A stretch of 11,382 bases of DNA, taken from NCBI GenBank assembly GCA_019751935.1, contig JAIEMR010000072.1, forward strand, positions 1-11,382. The letters run 5' to 3'. The DNA comes from Alphaproteobacteria bacterium (GTDB lineage: Bacteria; Pseudomonadota; Alphaproteobacteria; Paracaedibacterales; CAIULA01). A program made the position numbers and the translations under genes. This document shows positions 1 through 7,077 of the stretch, piece after piece (the first letter of the stretch is position 1; each line of letters opens with the position of its first letter). The notes below the pieces were generated by a model. That model did not search any database. It saw nothing but the letters and a program-made list of their open reading frames with translations, and was not told where the DNA came from.

Positions 1-1333
1 TGCACGCAGTATTTTAGTTGCAGCCGGTACAAAACCCAACACAAACCTTCGCTACGATACGCCTGATCAAATTACCCTGAATACAGCCGGTAAAAACCTG
101 ACCTTTCAGGCTATCAATGAAAGTGGTGAATTTGTTTCGCCAGAGCGCCTTTCCAAACCACAAGAAGTGCATGTTCTCATGCGCTTTGGAAAAGATAATA
201 AAGCAGTCAGTTTTTTTGGCGACCTTCACCCTTCTTTTGCTGGGAATGTGGTAAAAGCCATGGGCAGTGCAAAACAAGGTTATCCCATTGTAAGCAAAGC
301 TTTGCAGCGCGTTGCTGGCCAAAAAGATCTAAGCGGGTTTTTAAGCGATATTAATACTCTTCTTCGTGCAGAAATAGAAGCCGTTCATCGTTTGACGCCA
401 AATATTGTCGAAGTTGTCATCAAAGCTCCCTTGGCAGCCAAAGCCTTTAAACCAGGCCAGTTCTATCGCCTTCAAAACTTTGAAAGCTTAGCCCCAATTG
501 TCAACAAAACACGCCTTGCAATGGAGGGGATTGCTTTAACAGGTGCCTCTGTTGACCCTGCCAAAGGCCTTCTTTCAACAATTGTGCTAGAAATGGGCGG
601 CTCCTCAGACCTTTGTCAGCTATTAAAACCAGGAGAACCTGTGGTGCTGATGGGACCGACAGGCGAGCCTACTGAAATTCCAGCAAATGAGACTGTTTTG
701 TTAGTAGGCGGCGGGCTTGGGAATGCGGTTCTGTTTTCCATAGGGCAAAGCCTTAAGGCAAAAGGGTGCAAAGTCCTTTATTTTGCGGGCTACAAAAAGC
801 TGCAAGACCGTTACAAGGTTACAGAAATTGAAGAAGCTGCGAGCCAAATCATTTGGTGTAGTGACGAAACACCCGGTTTTACACCTAGCCGATCACAAGA
901 CCTTCGTTATGTAGGAAATATCGTAAATGCCATAGAGGCTTACGCAAAAGGTGAACTTGGCAATCGGCAGATTTCCTTAAATGAAGTCAATCGCCTGATT
1001 GTGATAGGATCCGATCGTATGATGGCAGCGATTACCAAAGCTCGTCATACAGCCCTTAGCCCTTATTTAAACCCAAAACACATTGCTATTGGCAGCATCA
1101 ATTCCCCTATGCAATGCATGATGAAAGAAATCTGCGCCCAGTGTCTGCAGATTCATAAAGATCCCGTTACAGGCGAAGAAAAGATTGTTTACTCTTGTGC
1201 GAATCAGGATCAACTCCTTGATCAAGTAGATTTTGAATGTTTAAACAAACGGCTCTCGCAAAACTCTTTACAAGAAAAACTAACTCGTCTATGGATACGC
1301 CAATGTTTAACAGCACATCAAAAACAATCATGA
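1..1333 (+). CDS. FAD/NAD(P)-dependent oxidoreductase with C-terminal ferredoxin-reductase/[Fe-S] module (5' partial)
   Basis: The reading frame is open from base 2, so the N-terminus lies outside the window. The first residues (ARSILVAAGTKPNTNL) are the end of a GltD/pyridine-nucleotide-disulfide oxidoreductase domain, which closes near bases 215-300 (FFGDLHPSFAG). A PyrK/ferredoxin-reductase-like module follows: a FAD-binding barrel with KPGQFYRLQ (about 445-475), an NAD-binding segment LLVGGGLGNAV (about 700-730), and a Cys cluster SPMQCMMKEICAQC plus a fourth Cys (codons at 1115, 1133, 1142 and 1196) suited to an iron-sulfur centre. This order resembles the two subunits of NfnAB/SudAB-type enzymes fused in one chain. 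Such enzymes move electrons between NAD(P)H and a second acceptor in the cytoplasm; the acceptor here cannot be told. The stop overlaps the next start (ATGA at 1330-1333). Confidence 0.8.
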   Translation, partial: ARSILVAAGTKPNTNLRYDTPDQITLNTAGKNLTFQAINESGEFVSPERLSKPQEVHVLMRFGKDNKAVSFFGDLHPSFAGNVVKAMGSAKQGYPIVSKALQRVAGQKDLSGFLSDINTLLRAEIEAVHRLTPNIVEVVIKAPLAAKAFKPGQFYRLQNFESLAPIVNKTRLAMEGIALTGASVDPAKGLLSTIVLEMGGSSDLCQLLKPGEPVVLMGPTGEPTEIPANETVLLVGGGLGNAVLFSIGQSLKAKGCKVLYFAGYKKLQDRYKVTEIEEAASQIIWCSDETPGFTPSRSQDLRYVGNIVNAIEAYAKGELGNRQISLNEVNRLIVIGSDRMMAAITKARHTALSPYLNPKHIAIGSINSPMQCMMKEICAQCLQIHKDPVTGEEKIVYSCANQDQLLDQVDFECLNKRLSQNSLQEKLTRLWIRQCLTAHQKQS

Positions 1334-2283
1334 AAAAATTCTTCCTCTTTTGCATTTGCCTTTTATCGTTGGGGGCTTGTGAAAAGAAAAAAGAAAACAT
1401 TATTCTCTACACTTCTCAACACAACAAAGACATTGTTGTCCTTATTAATGCATTTCAAAAGAAAAATCCTGATATTCATGTTGAAGTCTTTAGATCTGGG
1501 ACAACCGAGGTCATTAATAGATTTCTGCTAGAGGCTAAAAACGGTAACATCGAAGCAGATGTCATTATGATTTCTGACACTGTAGCCATGGAAAATTTAA
1601 AACGAAAAAGACTTTTGGGCTCTTTGGATGGGGTTCAAATTGCTGAAGATTTAAGAGCGTTTTATGATTTTGATAAAACCTATTGCGGCACAAAACGAAT
1701 TAGCATTGGCTTGGTTTTCAATAAGAATCTAGCCTCAAAACCCACATCTTTTGCGGACTTAAATAAACCTGAATTCAAAGACAAAATTGTCATGCCAAGT
1801 CCTTTTTATTCAGGCGCAGCCGCTTTAATGTTAGGTATTTTTATAGAAAATCCAAAATTCGGTTGGGATTTTTATACAAAACTTAAATCAAATAACATAA
1901 CGATTGTAGATGGAAATGCGTCTGTTGTTGAAGCTGTTGCAAGTGGCAAAAAGATGGTAGGGATCGTGGTTGATTTTATGGCTTTTAATGCTAAGCATAA
2001 AGGTTCGCCCATTGATTTTATTTATCCCGAAGAAGGCATTATTACCATAACCGAGCCAATTGCTCTTATTAAAAAGAAAGATGAAAATTATAAACCCCAA
2101 GCAAAAAAGTTTGTTGAGTTTGTCTTAAGCGATGAAGGACAAGAAATCGCTAAAAATCTTGGGTATATGCCCATAAAAGGATTACATCCTTGGGAGAAAA
2201 AAATAATGCACTTCAATTCTGAAAATGTATTAGAAAACCTTGAGACAAATAAAAATAGATTTGCTGAGTTATTTAAAAACTAG
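1330..2283 (+). CDS. ABC transporter solute-binding lipoprotein (family 1, Fe3+-type)
   Basis: The chosen start at 1330 gives 317 residues and places a lipoprotein signal at the N-terminus: MKKFFLFCICLLSLGAC, with a lipobox LGAC and the lipidated Cys at residue 17. An in-frame ATG at 1237 would add 31 residues inside the upstream gene and bury the signal, so it is unlikely. The mature part starts with IILYTSQHNKD, comparable with the YNGQH opening of FbpA/AfuA-type ferric-iron binding proteins, and continues with ADVIMISD and YPEEG segments typical of extracellular solute-binding family 1. The paired tyrosines that bind iron in FbpA are not seen; the matching region reads GIVVDFMAFN, so the ligand is uncertain. 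No permease or ATPase gene follows. The start overlaps the previous stop by four bases with no clear Shine-Dalgarno, which suggests translational coupling. Confidence 0.82.
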   Translation: MKKFFLFCICLLSLGACEKKKENIILYTSQHNKDIVVLINAFQKKNPDIHVEVFRSGTTEVINRFLLEAKNGNIEADVIMISDTVAMENLKRKRLLGSLDGVQIAEDLRAFYDFDKTYCGTKRISIGLVFNKNLASKPTSFADLNKPEFKDKIVMPSPFYSGAAALMLGIFIENPKFGWDFYTKLKSNNITIVDGNASVVEAVASGKKMVGIVVDFMAFNAKHKGSPIDFIYPEEGIITITEPIALIKKKDENYKPQAKKFVEFVLSDEGQEIAKNLGYMPIKGLHPWEKKIMHFNSENVLENLETNKNRFAELFKN

Positions 2284-2429
2284 GACCCAAAAAACCCTAA
2301 CTCAGTGGAGTGAGCACCAAAGGGATCGATCATTTAAGATCTAACAAAAGACACTATTGTATCAAAACAACCTATTTAATTATAAATACTAATAATTTTT
2401 TTCTATATAAATGTAATTATTTTACACTC

Positions 2430-2446
2430 ACATAGTAAAACTATGT
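2430..2446. repeat. Perfect 7-bp hairpin beside a promoter
   Basis: ACATAGT, AAA, ACTATGT form a perfect inverted repeat with a 3-base centre. The last base overlaps the first T of the TTGACA box, so it could be a protein-binding site as well as a hairpin. No T-run follows on either strand, which argues against a terminator. Confidence 0.5.
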
Positions 2447-2475
2447 TGACATTTGGGGACGTATCCAATTATAAA
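2446..2475 (+). promoter_or_regulatory. Sigma-70-like promoter
   Basis: TTGACA at 2446-2451 is a consensus -35 box, followed after 18 bases by TATAAA at 2470-2475, which is five of six to the -10 consensus. Transcription would start near 2482, leaving a leader of about 205 bases before the ATG at 2688, or about 95 bases before the short frame at 2576. It is the best promoter match in the left half of the window. Confidence 0.55.
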
Positions 2476-2575
2476 ACTGATGGTTAAATAATAATTACCA
2501 TTCGACAATCTTTAAAAATTTATAGTATGCCCCAAATAGACCAATAAAAATGATTCCGTTTTAATCAAAAATACG

Positions 2576-2707
2576 TTGAGTAAAAAAAGTAAGTATTTGG
2601 AAAATCAAAATGGCTTTTATGTGATTATGCCTGGGGAAATATTACGAGAAAAAGACTGCCTGGACAAAGCGTATAAAAGAGAAAAATATGGATATAAACC
2701 AGATTAA
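2576..2707 (+). other. Possible small ORF or gene remnant overlapping the next gene
   Basis: A frame opened after a stop near 2539 reads through LENQNGFYVIMPGEILREK and ends YGYKPD at TAA 2705-2707. It could start at TTG 2576 (43 residues) or ATG 2627 (26 residues). The composition looks protein-like, but no Shine-Dalgarno is evident and I recognise no family. It overlaps the DUF1398 gene by 20 bases in another frame. It may be the tail of a decayed gene or a short leader ORF downstream of the promoter at 2446. Confidence 0.25.
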
Positions 2708-3083
2708 CGAATGCATGGTCCTATCTTTGGTAGGAAAAATCACTCTTTCGGAAATAGCTATAAGACTATCAGCAGCTGGCGTGGAACGCTACATCGTTGA
2801 CTTAGTCACTTTTCACAGAGTCACCTATGGTAATGATGGAGAATATTACAGAACACCGTTTTCTTTTTCCGATATACCTGAAATCCCCAAGATTTTTGAT
2901 CTATCCGCATTAAAAAATACAATTACAAATATTCGGCAATATAAAATTGATTATCCAGCATATTTGCGTGGGATAATGGCCTCAGGCAGTTGTAATTACG
3001 AAGTTTACCTACACACCAAAAAGATTGTTTATTTTGGCCGTGATGGCAGTTATTACATAGAAGACTTTTCTTGGTTGAAATAA
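2688..3083 (+). CDS. DUF1398 family protein
   Basis: The 131-residue product matches the DUF1398 (YbcV-like) pattern along its full length: LVGKITLSEIAIRLSAAGVE near residues 14-33, then ERYIVDL with TYGNDGEYY, a central YPAYLRGIMASG, and a closing KKIVYFGRDGSYYIEDF. The length is usual for the family. The family has no established biochemical function; members are sometimes labelled phage envelope protein, on weak grounds. No signal peptide or membrane segment is seen, so it is probably cytoplasmic. The start at 2688 has only a weak purine stretch (AAGAGAAA) upstream, but it fits the usual N-terminus of the family. The long leader from the promoter at 2446 may serve this gene. Confidence 0.82.
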   Translation: MDINQINECMVLSLVGKITLSEIAIRLSAAGVERYIVDLVTFHRVTYGNDGEYYRTPFSFSDIPEIPKIFDLSALKNTITNIRQYKIDYPAYLRGIMASGSCNYEVYLHTKKIVYFGRDGSYYIEDFSWLK

Positions 3084-3195
3084 ATCTTCTTGAAATGCCC
3101 TATTTTTAGAGAAAAAATTCCTTTATAAATGAAATTATGGCTGCCTTATGAACTTTACAAAAGCCTTTTAAAACTCATGCAAGGACAATCTATTT

Positions 3196-3945
3196 ATGAA
3201 AAGAGTTTTTTTCTCTCTACCTGTTTCCTGTTCATTGAGTTTGATTTTAAGCTTTTCAACAATGCTTGGGGGGCACGGTCCTGCTTATGCTTCCTCTTTA
3301 AAAGAAGTCCCCAAAAAGCAAAGACTACAACCTCTTACCTTGTCAAATCTCGGTCAATTAAAGGGTACTTACGCCATTTATTGGGGATACTTTGATCCTC
3401 CCACCTTAGCTCACAAAGAAATCATCGTTCAGTCCCTAAATCAATTAGGAGTCGATAAGATTATTGTTGTTTTAAATAACCCCAAAGCTCCTGATAAAAA
3501 TAATCCAACCGATATCAATCAACGATTTAAAATGATGGATATCCTCTTACACGATTATAAAGATAAGATCATCCTAGTTATCCAAGACGAAGGCCAAAAA
3601 GCTGATTATCATGCAGTTAAAAAACACATTGTTGGAAAACTGTATGCAGTTGCAGGACAAGATTCTTATGAAAAGTGGGCACAATATGAAAAGAATCTAA
3701 TGGCTTACGATAAAATTGTTGTAGTACCGCGTTATGTTCCCGATTCAAAACAACCTTTTGCATCCATTTTGCCGCCTAACATTATGGTATTAAAGATAGA
3801 AAAGGATTTATATACCTGCTCCTCAACAAAAGCCCGTTCTCATATTCAAGAGGAAAGCATTCTTCAAAAGCTTTTAAATTCGAAAATTATCAGATATGTG
3901 AAACAAAACAATCTTTATCGCTCCTCTGCAAAACAAGTAGGATAA
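3196..3945 (+). CDS. NadD-like nucleotidyltransferase with an export signal
   Basis: The 249-residue product has the marks of the HIGH nucleotidyltransferase superfamily, closest in layout to nicotinate-mononucleotide adenylyltransferase (NadD): GYFDPPTLAH at residues 64-73 (the GxFDPxHxGH nucleotide-binding loop, with T-L-A-H at its end), QRFKMM at 109-114, GQDSYEKW at 154-161, and SSTKAR at 209-214 (the ISSTxxR motif). Such enzymes join a nucleotide to a mononucleotide or similar acceptor. Unusually, the catalytic part is preceded by about 32 residues that look like a Sec signal peptide: MKR, a hydrophobic stretch from 4 to 26, then AYA at 30-32 before SS. The start at 3196 is supported by AAGGA at 3181-3185, ten bases upstream. 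Export and substrate are inferred from sequence only. Confidence 0.72.
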   Translation: MKRVFFSLPVSCSLSLILSFSTMLGGHGPAYASSLKEVPKKQRLQPLTLSNLGQLKGTYAIYWGYFDPPTLAHKEIIVQSLNQLGVDKIIVVLNNPKAPDKNNPTDINQRFKMMDILLHDYKDKIILVIQDEGQKADYHAVKKHIVGKLYAVAGQDSYEKWAQYEKNLMAYDKIVVVPRYVPDSKQPFASILPPNIMVLKIEKDLYTCSSTKARSHIQEESILQKLLNSKIIRYVKQNNLYRSSAKQVG

Positions 3946-3980
3946 AGATAGGAAGAATCACATTTAGAAAATCAAAATCA

Positions 3981-4463
3981 ATGAGTACAGTAATAATATG
4001 CAAAATATTAATGCTGCTAAGCATTGCCCTTTTCTTTTTACTCGTAGGTTTTGATAACGTTATTGATTACCAAAGTAACTTTTCCTACGTTCAACATGTT
4101 CTGAGTATGGATACAACGTTTCAATCCTGCTCCCTAATGAGCAGAGCAATCCAAAATTCCTCGGCACATCATCTATTTTATTGGATTATTATTGCTTGGG
4201 AATTTATAACTGCTGCGTTATGTTTAGCGGGCAGCATCGTACTCATGAAACATAGAAAATCAGCCTCATTCCATTCTGCTAAACCTTTAGGTCTAATAGG
4301 CTTAACAGCAGGATTCCTTCTTTATGTTTTTGCTTTTATCACTGTGGGCGGAGAATGGTTTGCCATGTGGCAATCTTCGAAGTGGAACGGACAAGAAAAA
4401 AGTCATATATTCATGACGATGATTGGAATTGTTCTGATTTTCCTGGCTATGCCAGAAGATTAA
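3981..4463 (+). CDS. DUF2165 family small integral membrane protein
   Basis: The 160-residue product has four hydrophobic segments (about residues 5-24, 64-88, 103-125 and 142-157), placing it in the cytoplasmic membrane. The layout and the motifs FLLVGFDNVIDYQSNF, VQHVLSMDTTF and GGEWFAMWQSSKWNGQ match DUF2165 proteins, which are widespread in proteobacteria and have no known function. The ribosome-binding site is poor: the nearest AGGAAG lies about 25 bases before the ATG. It follows the NadD-like gene by 35 bases and precedes the HAD gene by 27 bases, so the three may share one transcript. Confidence 0.75.
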   Translation: MSTVIICKILMLLSIALFFLLVGFDNVIDYQSNFSYVQHVLSMDTTFQSCSLMSRAIQNSSAHHLFYWIIIAWEFITAALCLAGSIVLMKHRKSASFHSAKPLGLIGLTAGFLLYVFAFITVGGEWFAMWQSSKWNGQEKSHIFMTMIGIVLIFLAMPED

Positions 4464-4490
4464 AATGTATGCCAGCTTTAGAGGCTTTGC

Positions 4491-5033
4491 ATGAAGCATA
4501 AAATACTTATTTGGGATAATGATGGTACAGTCACAGGCTCTAACAACCCTAACGATGCATCGGATAAAGCAAAGGTTATCTTGCCTGGTGTAAGGGAAGC
4601 CATGGAAAAGGCTGATTTTAATTTTATTATTTCTGGCTTTAAATCACCTGAAAGTGAAGCCCAAAACTTTGATCCTGAAAAGATTTCTGATAAATTCATA
4701 GCCCTTATGAAAGAACTGCCCATCCAGACCGCGGCCTTTTCCCCAATGATCGGTGGAATTGCTTGTTACGTTGTTATCAAACGGACAGATAATACAATTA
4801 TTATAAAAAAAGCTCATGAAGACCCACGTTATAAAAGTTATATCGGGAAATTTAAAAAGCCAGATATTGGTATGTTTGTTGTCATGAAAGATATTGCTTT
4901 TGAAGAATACGGCCGGGTAATTAATCAAGACACTAGCGTTATGATTGGGGACACTTGGCATGACGAAGCAGCTGCCAAAAGTTTTGGCATCCCCTTTTTA
5001 GACGCGAGCGTTTTGCATAGAAGTGTTAAGTGA
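4491..5033 (+). CDS. HAD-superfamily hydrolase (phosphatase-like)
   Basis: The 180-residue product carries the HAD motifs in order: DNDGT at residues 9-13 (nucleophile Asp9 and acid/base Asp11), a motif II serine in IISGF (Ser48), a motif III lysine in KFKKPD (around 120-123), and GDTWHDEAAA at 153-162 with the metal-binding acidic residues of motif IV. HAD enzymes of this size usually remove phosphate from small metabolites; the substrate cannot be read. The cap between motifs I and II is small. GAGG at 4481-4484 sits six bases before the ATG and supports this start. The gene ends seven bases from the end of flhF on the opposite strand, and no terminator is visible in the gap. Confidence 0.82.
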   Translation: MKHKILIWDNDGTVTGSNNPNDASDKAKVILPGVREAMEKADFNFIISGFKSPESEAQNFDPEKISDKFIALMKELPIQTAAFSPMIGGIACYVVIKRTDNTIIIKKAHEDPRYKSYIGKFKKPDIGMFVVMKDIAFEEYGRVINQDTSVMIGDTWHDEAAAKSFGIPFLDASVLHRSVK

Positions 5034-5040
5034 GGAGTTT

Positions 5041-6018
5041 TCACCCTACTGGCCTCAGATACTCAATCATCTGATCAACCGCCAAGGAATGTAGTCCATC
5101 TCCAATTGTGGGTGTGTTACTATAGGCAATGATTTGCAAACTACACGCCATAGCTGCATTCAAAAACCCACCATAACGTTTCGTCATATCCATTCTGGTT
5201 GTAACAAGATAACGGGTGTTAAAAAAGTAAAAATTCTTAGCAATTTCCTCAGCATCTATAGGATTCATATCGGCCCCCAAAACAAGAGTTAAAGGCGAAT
5301 TAACCTCATGAGAAAACCGATAAAGGAAATTTTGATCATCTTCATTCATTATATTGATACCTGGCGTATCAATTAAAATAACTTCGTCATTTTCCAAAGA
5401 ATCACAACGCTCAAGAACAGCTTTTAAATAAGATTCTCCGATCAAAAGTCTTTGGTTCATCGCCTCTAAATAAGACTGCAGCTGAAGCGCTCCTCCGGCT
5501 TTAACTGTATCAAGTGTTAAAACTTTAATTTTTCTTTTTTGAGATAATAAAACAGCCGCAATTTTAGCAAGCATAACAGTTTTGCCTGATCCAGGGGGAC
5601 CTACCAAAATAATGGGTTGTTTGGTTGAAATTTCTTCAATCCAGGATGAGCAAAAAGGCACAATTGCCGCCAAAGATCGCGTAATTCCCACAGGCATAAC
5701 AGAAAAGTCACGAGATAGTTCTTTTAGCCATTGATCGCAAAATGCGTGTCCCAGTTGATGAGCATCACAAATATCACAAACAGCCTTAATTGCTGCCAAA
5801 GCATCAGGATATAAGGGGCCAGAAGAAGATTCTCCCAGTGATACGAAAGGCTTAAGATTCTCCTTTGGCATTGCAGTCAACGTAATCTGGCCATCCCTTT
5901 CCTCAGTTGCAACAATAATTGCATCTTGGCCAAGAGCCGTTTTGACCTCTTCTAAGGCTTTTGATATGGAAGACGCTGTAATTTTGGTTTGTGATGACAC
6001 TCTAGAAAACTTAGCCAT
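5041..6018 (-). CDS. flhF: FlhF-like SRP-family GTPase (flagellar biosynthesis)
   Basis: The 325-residue product has an N-terminal segment like the FlhF basic domain (ITASSISKALEEVKTALG at 13-30, QDAIIVATEERDG) and a C-terminal SRP-type GTPase domain: P-loop GPPGSGKT at 140-147, insertion-box motif DTVKAGGALQLQSY at 170-183, DTPG at 217-220 and TRMD at 274-277. FlhF acts at the cell pole, helping to place flagella and recruit early flagellar parts. The I-box reads DTVKAG where DTYRIG is common, and TRMD replaces the usual TKLD, so it is a somewhat divergent member. No flhA, fleN or other flagellar gene is in the window, so the flagellar role is inferred from the family. No clear Shine-Dalgarno precedes the ATG at 6016-6018. 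The repeat at 6080-6209 lies about 60 bases upstream. Confidence 0.82.
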   Translation of the reverse strand: MAKFSRVSSQTKITASSISKALEEVKTALGQDAIIVATEERDGQITLTAMPKENLKPFVSLGESSSGPLYPDALAAIKAVCDICDAHQLGHAFCDQWLKELSRDFSVMPVGITRSLAAIVPFCSSWIEEISTKQPIILVGPPGSGKTVMLAKIAAVLLSQKRKIKVLTLDTVKAGGALQLQSYLEAMNQRLLIGESYLKAVLERCDSLENDEVILIDTPGINIMNEDDQNFLYRFSHEVNSPLTLVLGADMNPIDAEEIAKNFYFFNTRYLVTTRMDMTKRYGGFLNAAMACSLQIIAYSNTPTIGDGLHSLAVDQMIEYLRPVG

Positions 6019-6079
6019 GTCTATATTTTCATTAGATTAGCACAGCTTTTTTCCATAAAAAAGTTTCTTTACTCTTCGT

Positions 6080-6209
6080 GTTTCAAATTCCGGGTTCGTT
6101 GTTTTTCGGGATCTTCGATGCTCGAGTATTACACTGGCGAATCACTCTATTTCGTGATTCGCCCTCGACCCTCAAACGCCTGCCTGGTTTTTTGAAACAC
6201 TTTGGGTAT
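6080..6209 (-). repeat. Palindromic intergenic element, copy A
   Basis: The element starts with GTTTCAAA (6080-6087) and ends with TTTGAAAC (6191-6198), with a further shared tail ACTTTGGGTAT. It matches copy B (6667-6780) in inverted orientation, sharing for example CCGGGTTCGTTGTTTTTC, GGATCTTCG, TCAAACGCCTGCC and TTTTTTGAAACA. Its centre differs from copy B: here sits a perfect 10-bp hairpin, GGCGAATCAC (6136-6145) and GTGATTCGCC (6154-6163) around an 8-base loop. Strand is set so that both copies read the same way (copy B on +). Confidence 0.8.
6136..6163. repeat. Perfect 10-bp hairpin inside repeat copy A
   Basis: GGCGAATCAC, loop TCTATTTC, GTGATTCGCC. It replaces the shorter TGTAT/ATACA stem-loop found at the same place in copy B. 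No T-run follows, so it is not a typical intrinsic terminator. Confidence 0.8.
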
Positions 6210-6558
6210 TGAAAATTTAATTAACCTGAATTCAATGTAACAAGTATAAATCATATAATCGTCATCACTGTAAAGGTATGTCACCTATAAACATAAAATT
6301 TTAGATAAATACGATGGACATTTTTAAAATTTGCCATATTGAAATAACTTTGATTATCCTGAAAGTGGAAATAACAGATAAACAAGGACCCGAATAGACT
6401 GATGAAACAAAATCAAAAAGTTGTGTTACCAGCGAGTATGATTCAAAGTCAAAGGCCACTTCGGCAAGGGCAAAAGAGTAGCGCCTCTTTCCTTCTGCCA
6501 TTCTGTTGGATTATAAGAAATTCGCGGTTTTTAAAATCCAAGTTCATGTTATCTGGAA

Positions 6559-6711
6559 ATGAGAGTCTTCTTCAAGGCCTTTTGGATCGCTACAAAAGAT
6601 TTAGAAAAGAGTCAAAGCCTATCGATTGTGTATGTTGGATGGATGATAAAAAGGAGGAAAGATTGCATACCCAAAATGTTTCAAAAAGCCGGGCAGGCGT
6701 TTGAAGGTTGA
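6559..6711 (+). other. Possible 50-aa ORF ending inside repeat B
   Basis: An ATG at 6559 opens a frame reading MRVFFKAFWIATKDLEK and ending KMFQKAGQAFEG at the TGA 6709-6711, within repeat copy B. Copy A, read the same way, gives the related string PKVFQKTRQAFEG, so the similarity may only reflect the shared DNA. There is no good ribosome-binding site. It may be a gene end captured by the repeat, or chance. Confidence 0.15.
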
Positions 6712-6780
6712 GGAGCGGAGTGTATATGAAATACATGAGCACCGAAGATCCTGAAAAACAACGAACCCGGGGTTTGAAAC
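6667..6780 (+). repeat. Palindromic intergenic element, copy B (inverted relative to A)
   Basis: Runs from ATACCC through GTTTCAAA (6678-6685) to TTTGAAAC (6773-6780). It is the reverse complement of copy A with only scattered substitutions in the outer arms. The centre has a small stem-loop, TGTAT (6721-6725) and ATACA (6731-6735) around ATGAA. Sequences such as GAGGAGCGGAGTG and ATGAGCACCGAAGATCC surround the loop. The two copies face each other about 460 bases apart. The form recalls the palindromic elements scattered in Rickettsiales genomes, but I cannot assign it to a named family. Confidence 0.8.
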
Positions 6781-6882
6781 AGGACGGGTTATTACAAGGT
6801 GAATTGCTAATGTCCCTTGTAGGCTTAGTGGCTGGGCTTATAAACAGTCGCACCAGGCCGGCGGTATAGATCGTTCCAGTAC

Positions 6883-6907
6883 TAAGGGGGCACTACAGTT
6901 CCCCTTA
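6883..6907. repeat. 7-bp hairpin
   Basis: TAAGGGG (6883-6889) pairs with CCCCTTA (6901-6907) around an 11-base loop. A partial direct repeat of the left arm, ACTAAGGGG, recurs at 6935-6943, next to CCTTGGGG. No T-run follows, so its role is unknown. Confidence 0.5.
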
Positions 6908-6993
6908 CCTTAGAGCAAAACCCTAACCTTGGGGACTAAGGGGTCAAGGAGTCCGAAAACAAGAAACACAATCGATAGGTTTCCAAATTTTAA

Positions 6994-7060
6994 AAGAGAC
7001 AGACAGAAATGGAAGGAGAGAGAGGGAGAGATGGAAAGAGAAAAAACAGAACACAGATCA
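6994..7060 (+). other. Purine-rich tract
   Basis: From about 6994 to 7055 the + strand is almost all A and G, including GGAAGGAGAGAGAGGGAGAG at 7011-7030. The strand asymmetry is marked against the surrounding sequence. It lies between the repeats and codes for nothing I can recognise. Confidence 0.6.
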
Positions 7061-7077
7061 AGTTATTCCATGAGCAG

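Larger units (their letters stand above)
2284..2687. other. AT-rich intergenic region with hairpin, promoter and short unassigned ORF
   Basis: This 404-base stretch has no recognised gene. It contains a weak inverted repeat just after the stop of the binding-protein gene (CTCA at 2302 region with TGAG), without a T-run, so it is not a convincing terminator. A perfect 7-bp hairpin lies at 2430-2446 and a sigma-70-like promoter at 2446-2475. A short open frame near its right end runs into the next gene (2576-2707). The rest is A/T-rich sequence in which I see no further structure. Confidence 0.6.

Noticed and set aside
1237..2283. Longer version of the binding protein starting at 1237
   Set aside because: It would hide the lipoprotein signal behind 31 residues that overlap the upstream gene; the ATGA start at 1330 fits better.
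6301..6501. 66-residue open frame on the minus strand
   Set aside because: No ribosome-binding site or family feature; it overlaps other weak frames in a repeat-flanked, apparently non-coding stretch.
6402..6704. 100-residue open frame on the + strand between the repeats
   Set aside because: It has no recognisable domain, no ribosome-binding site, odd composition, and it ends inside repeat copy B.
6810..6869. 19-residue hydrophobic reading frame after repeat B
   Set aside because: Too short and without a convincing ribosome-binding site or any family resemblance.
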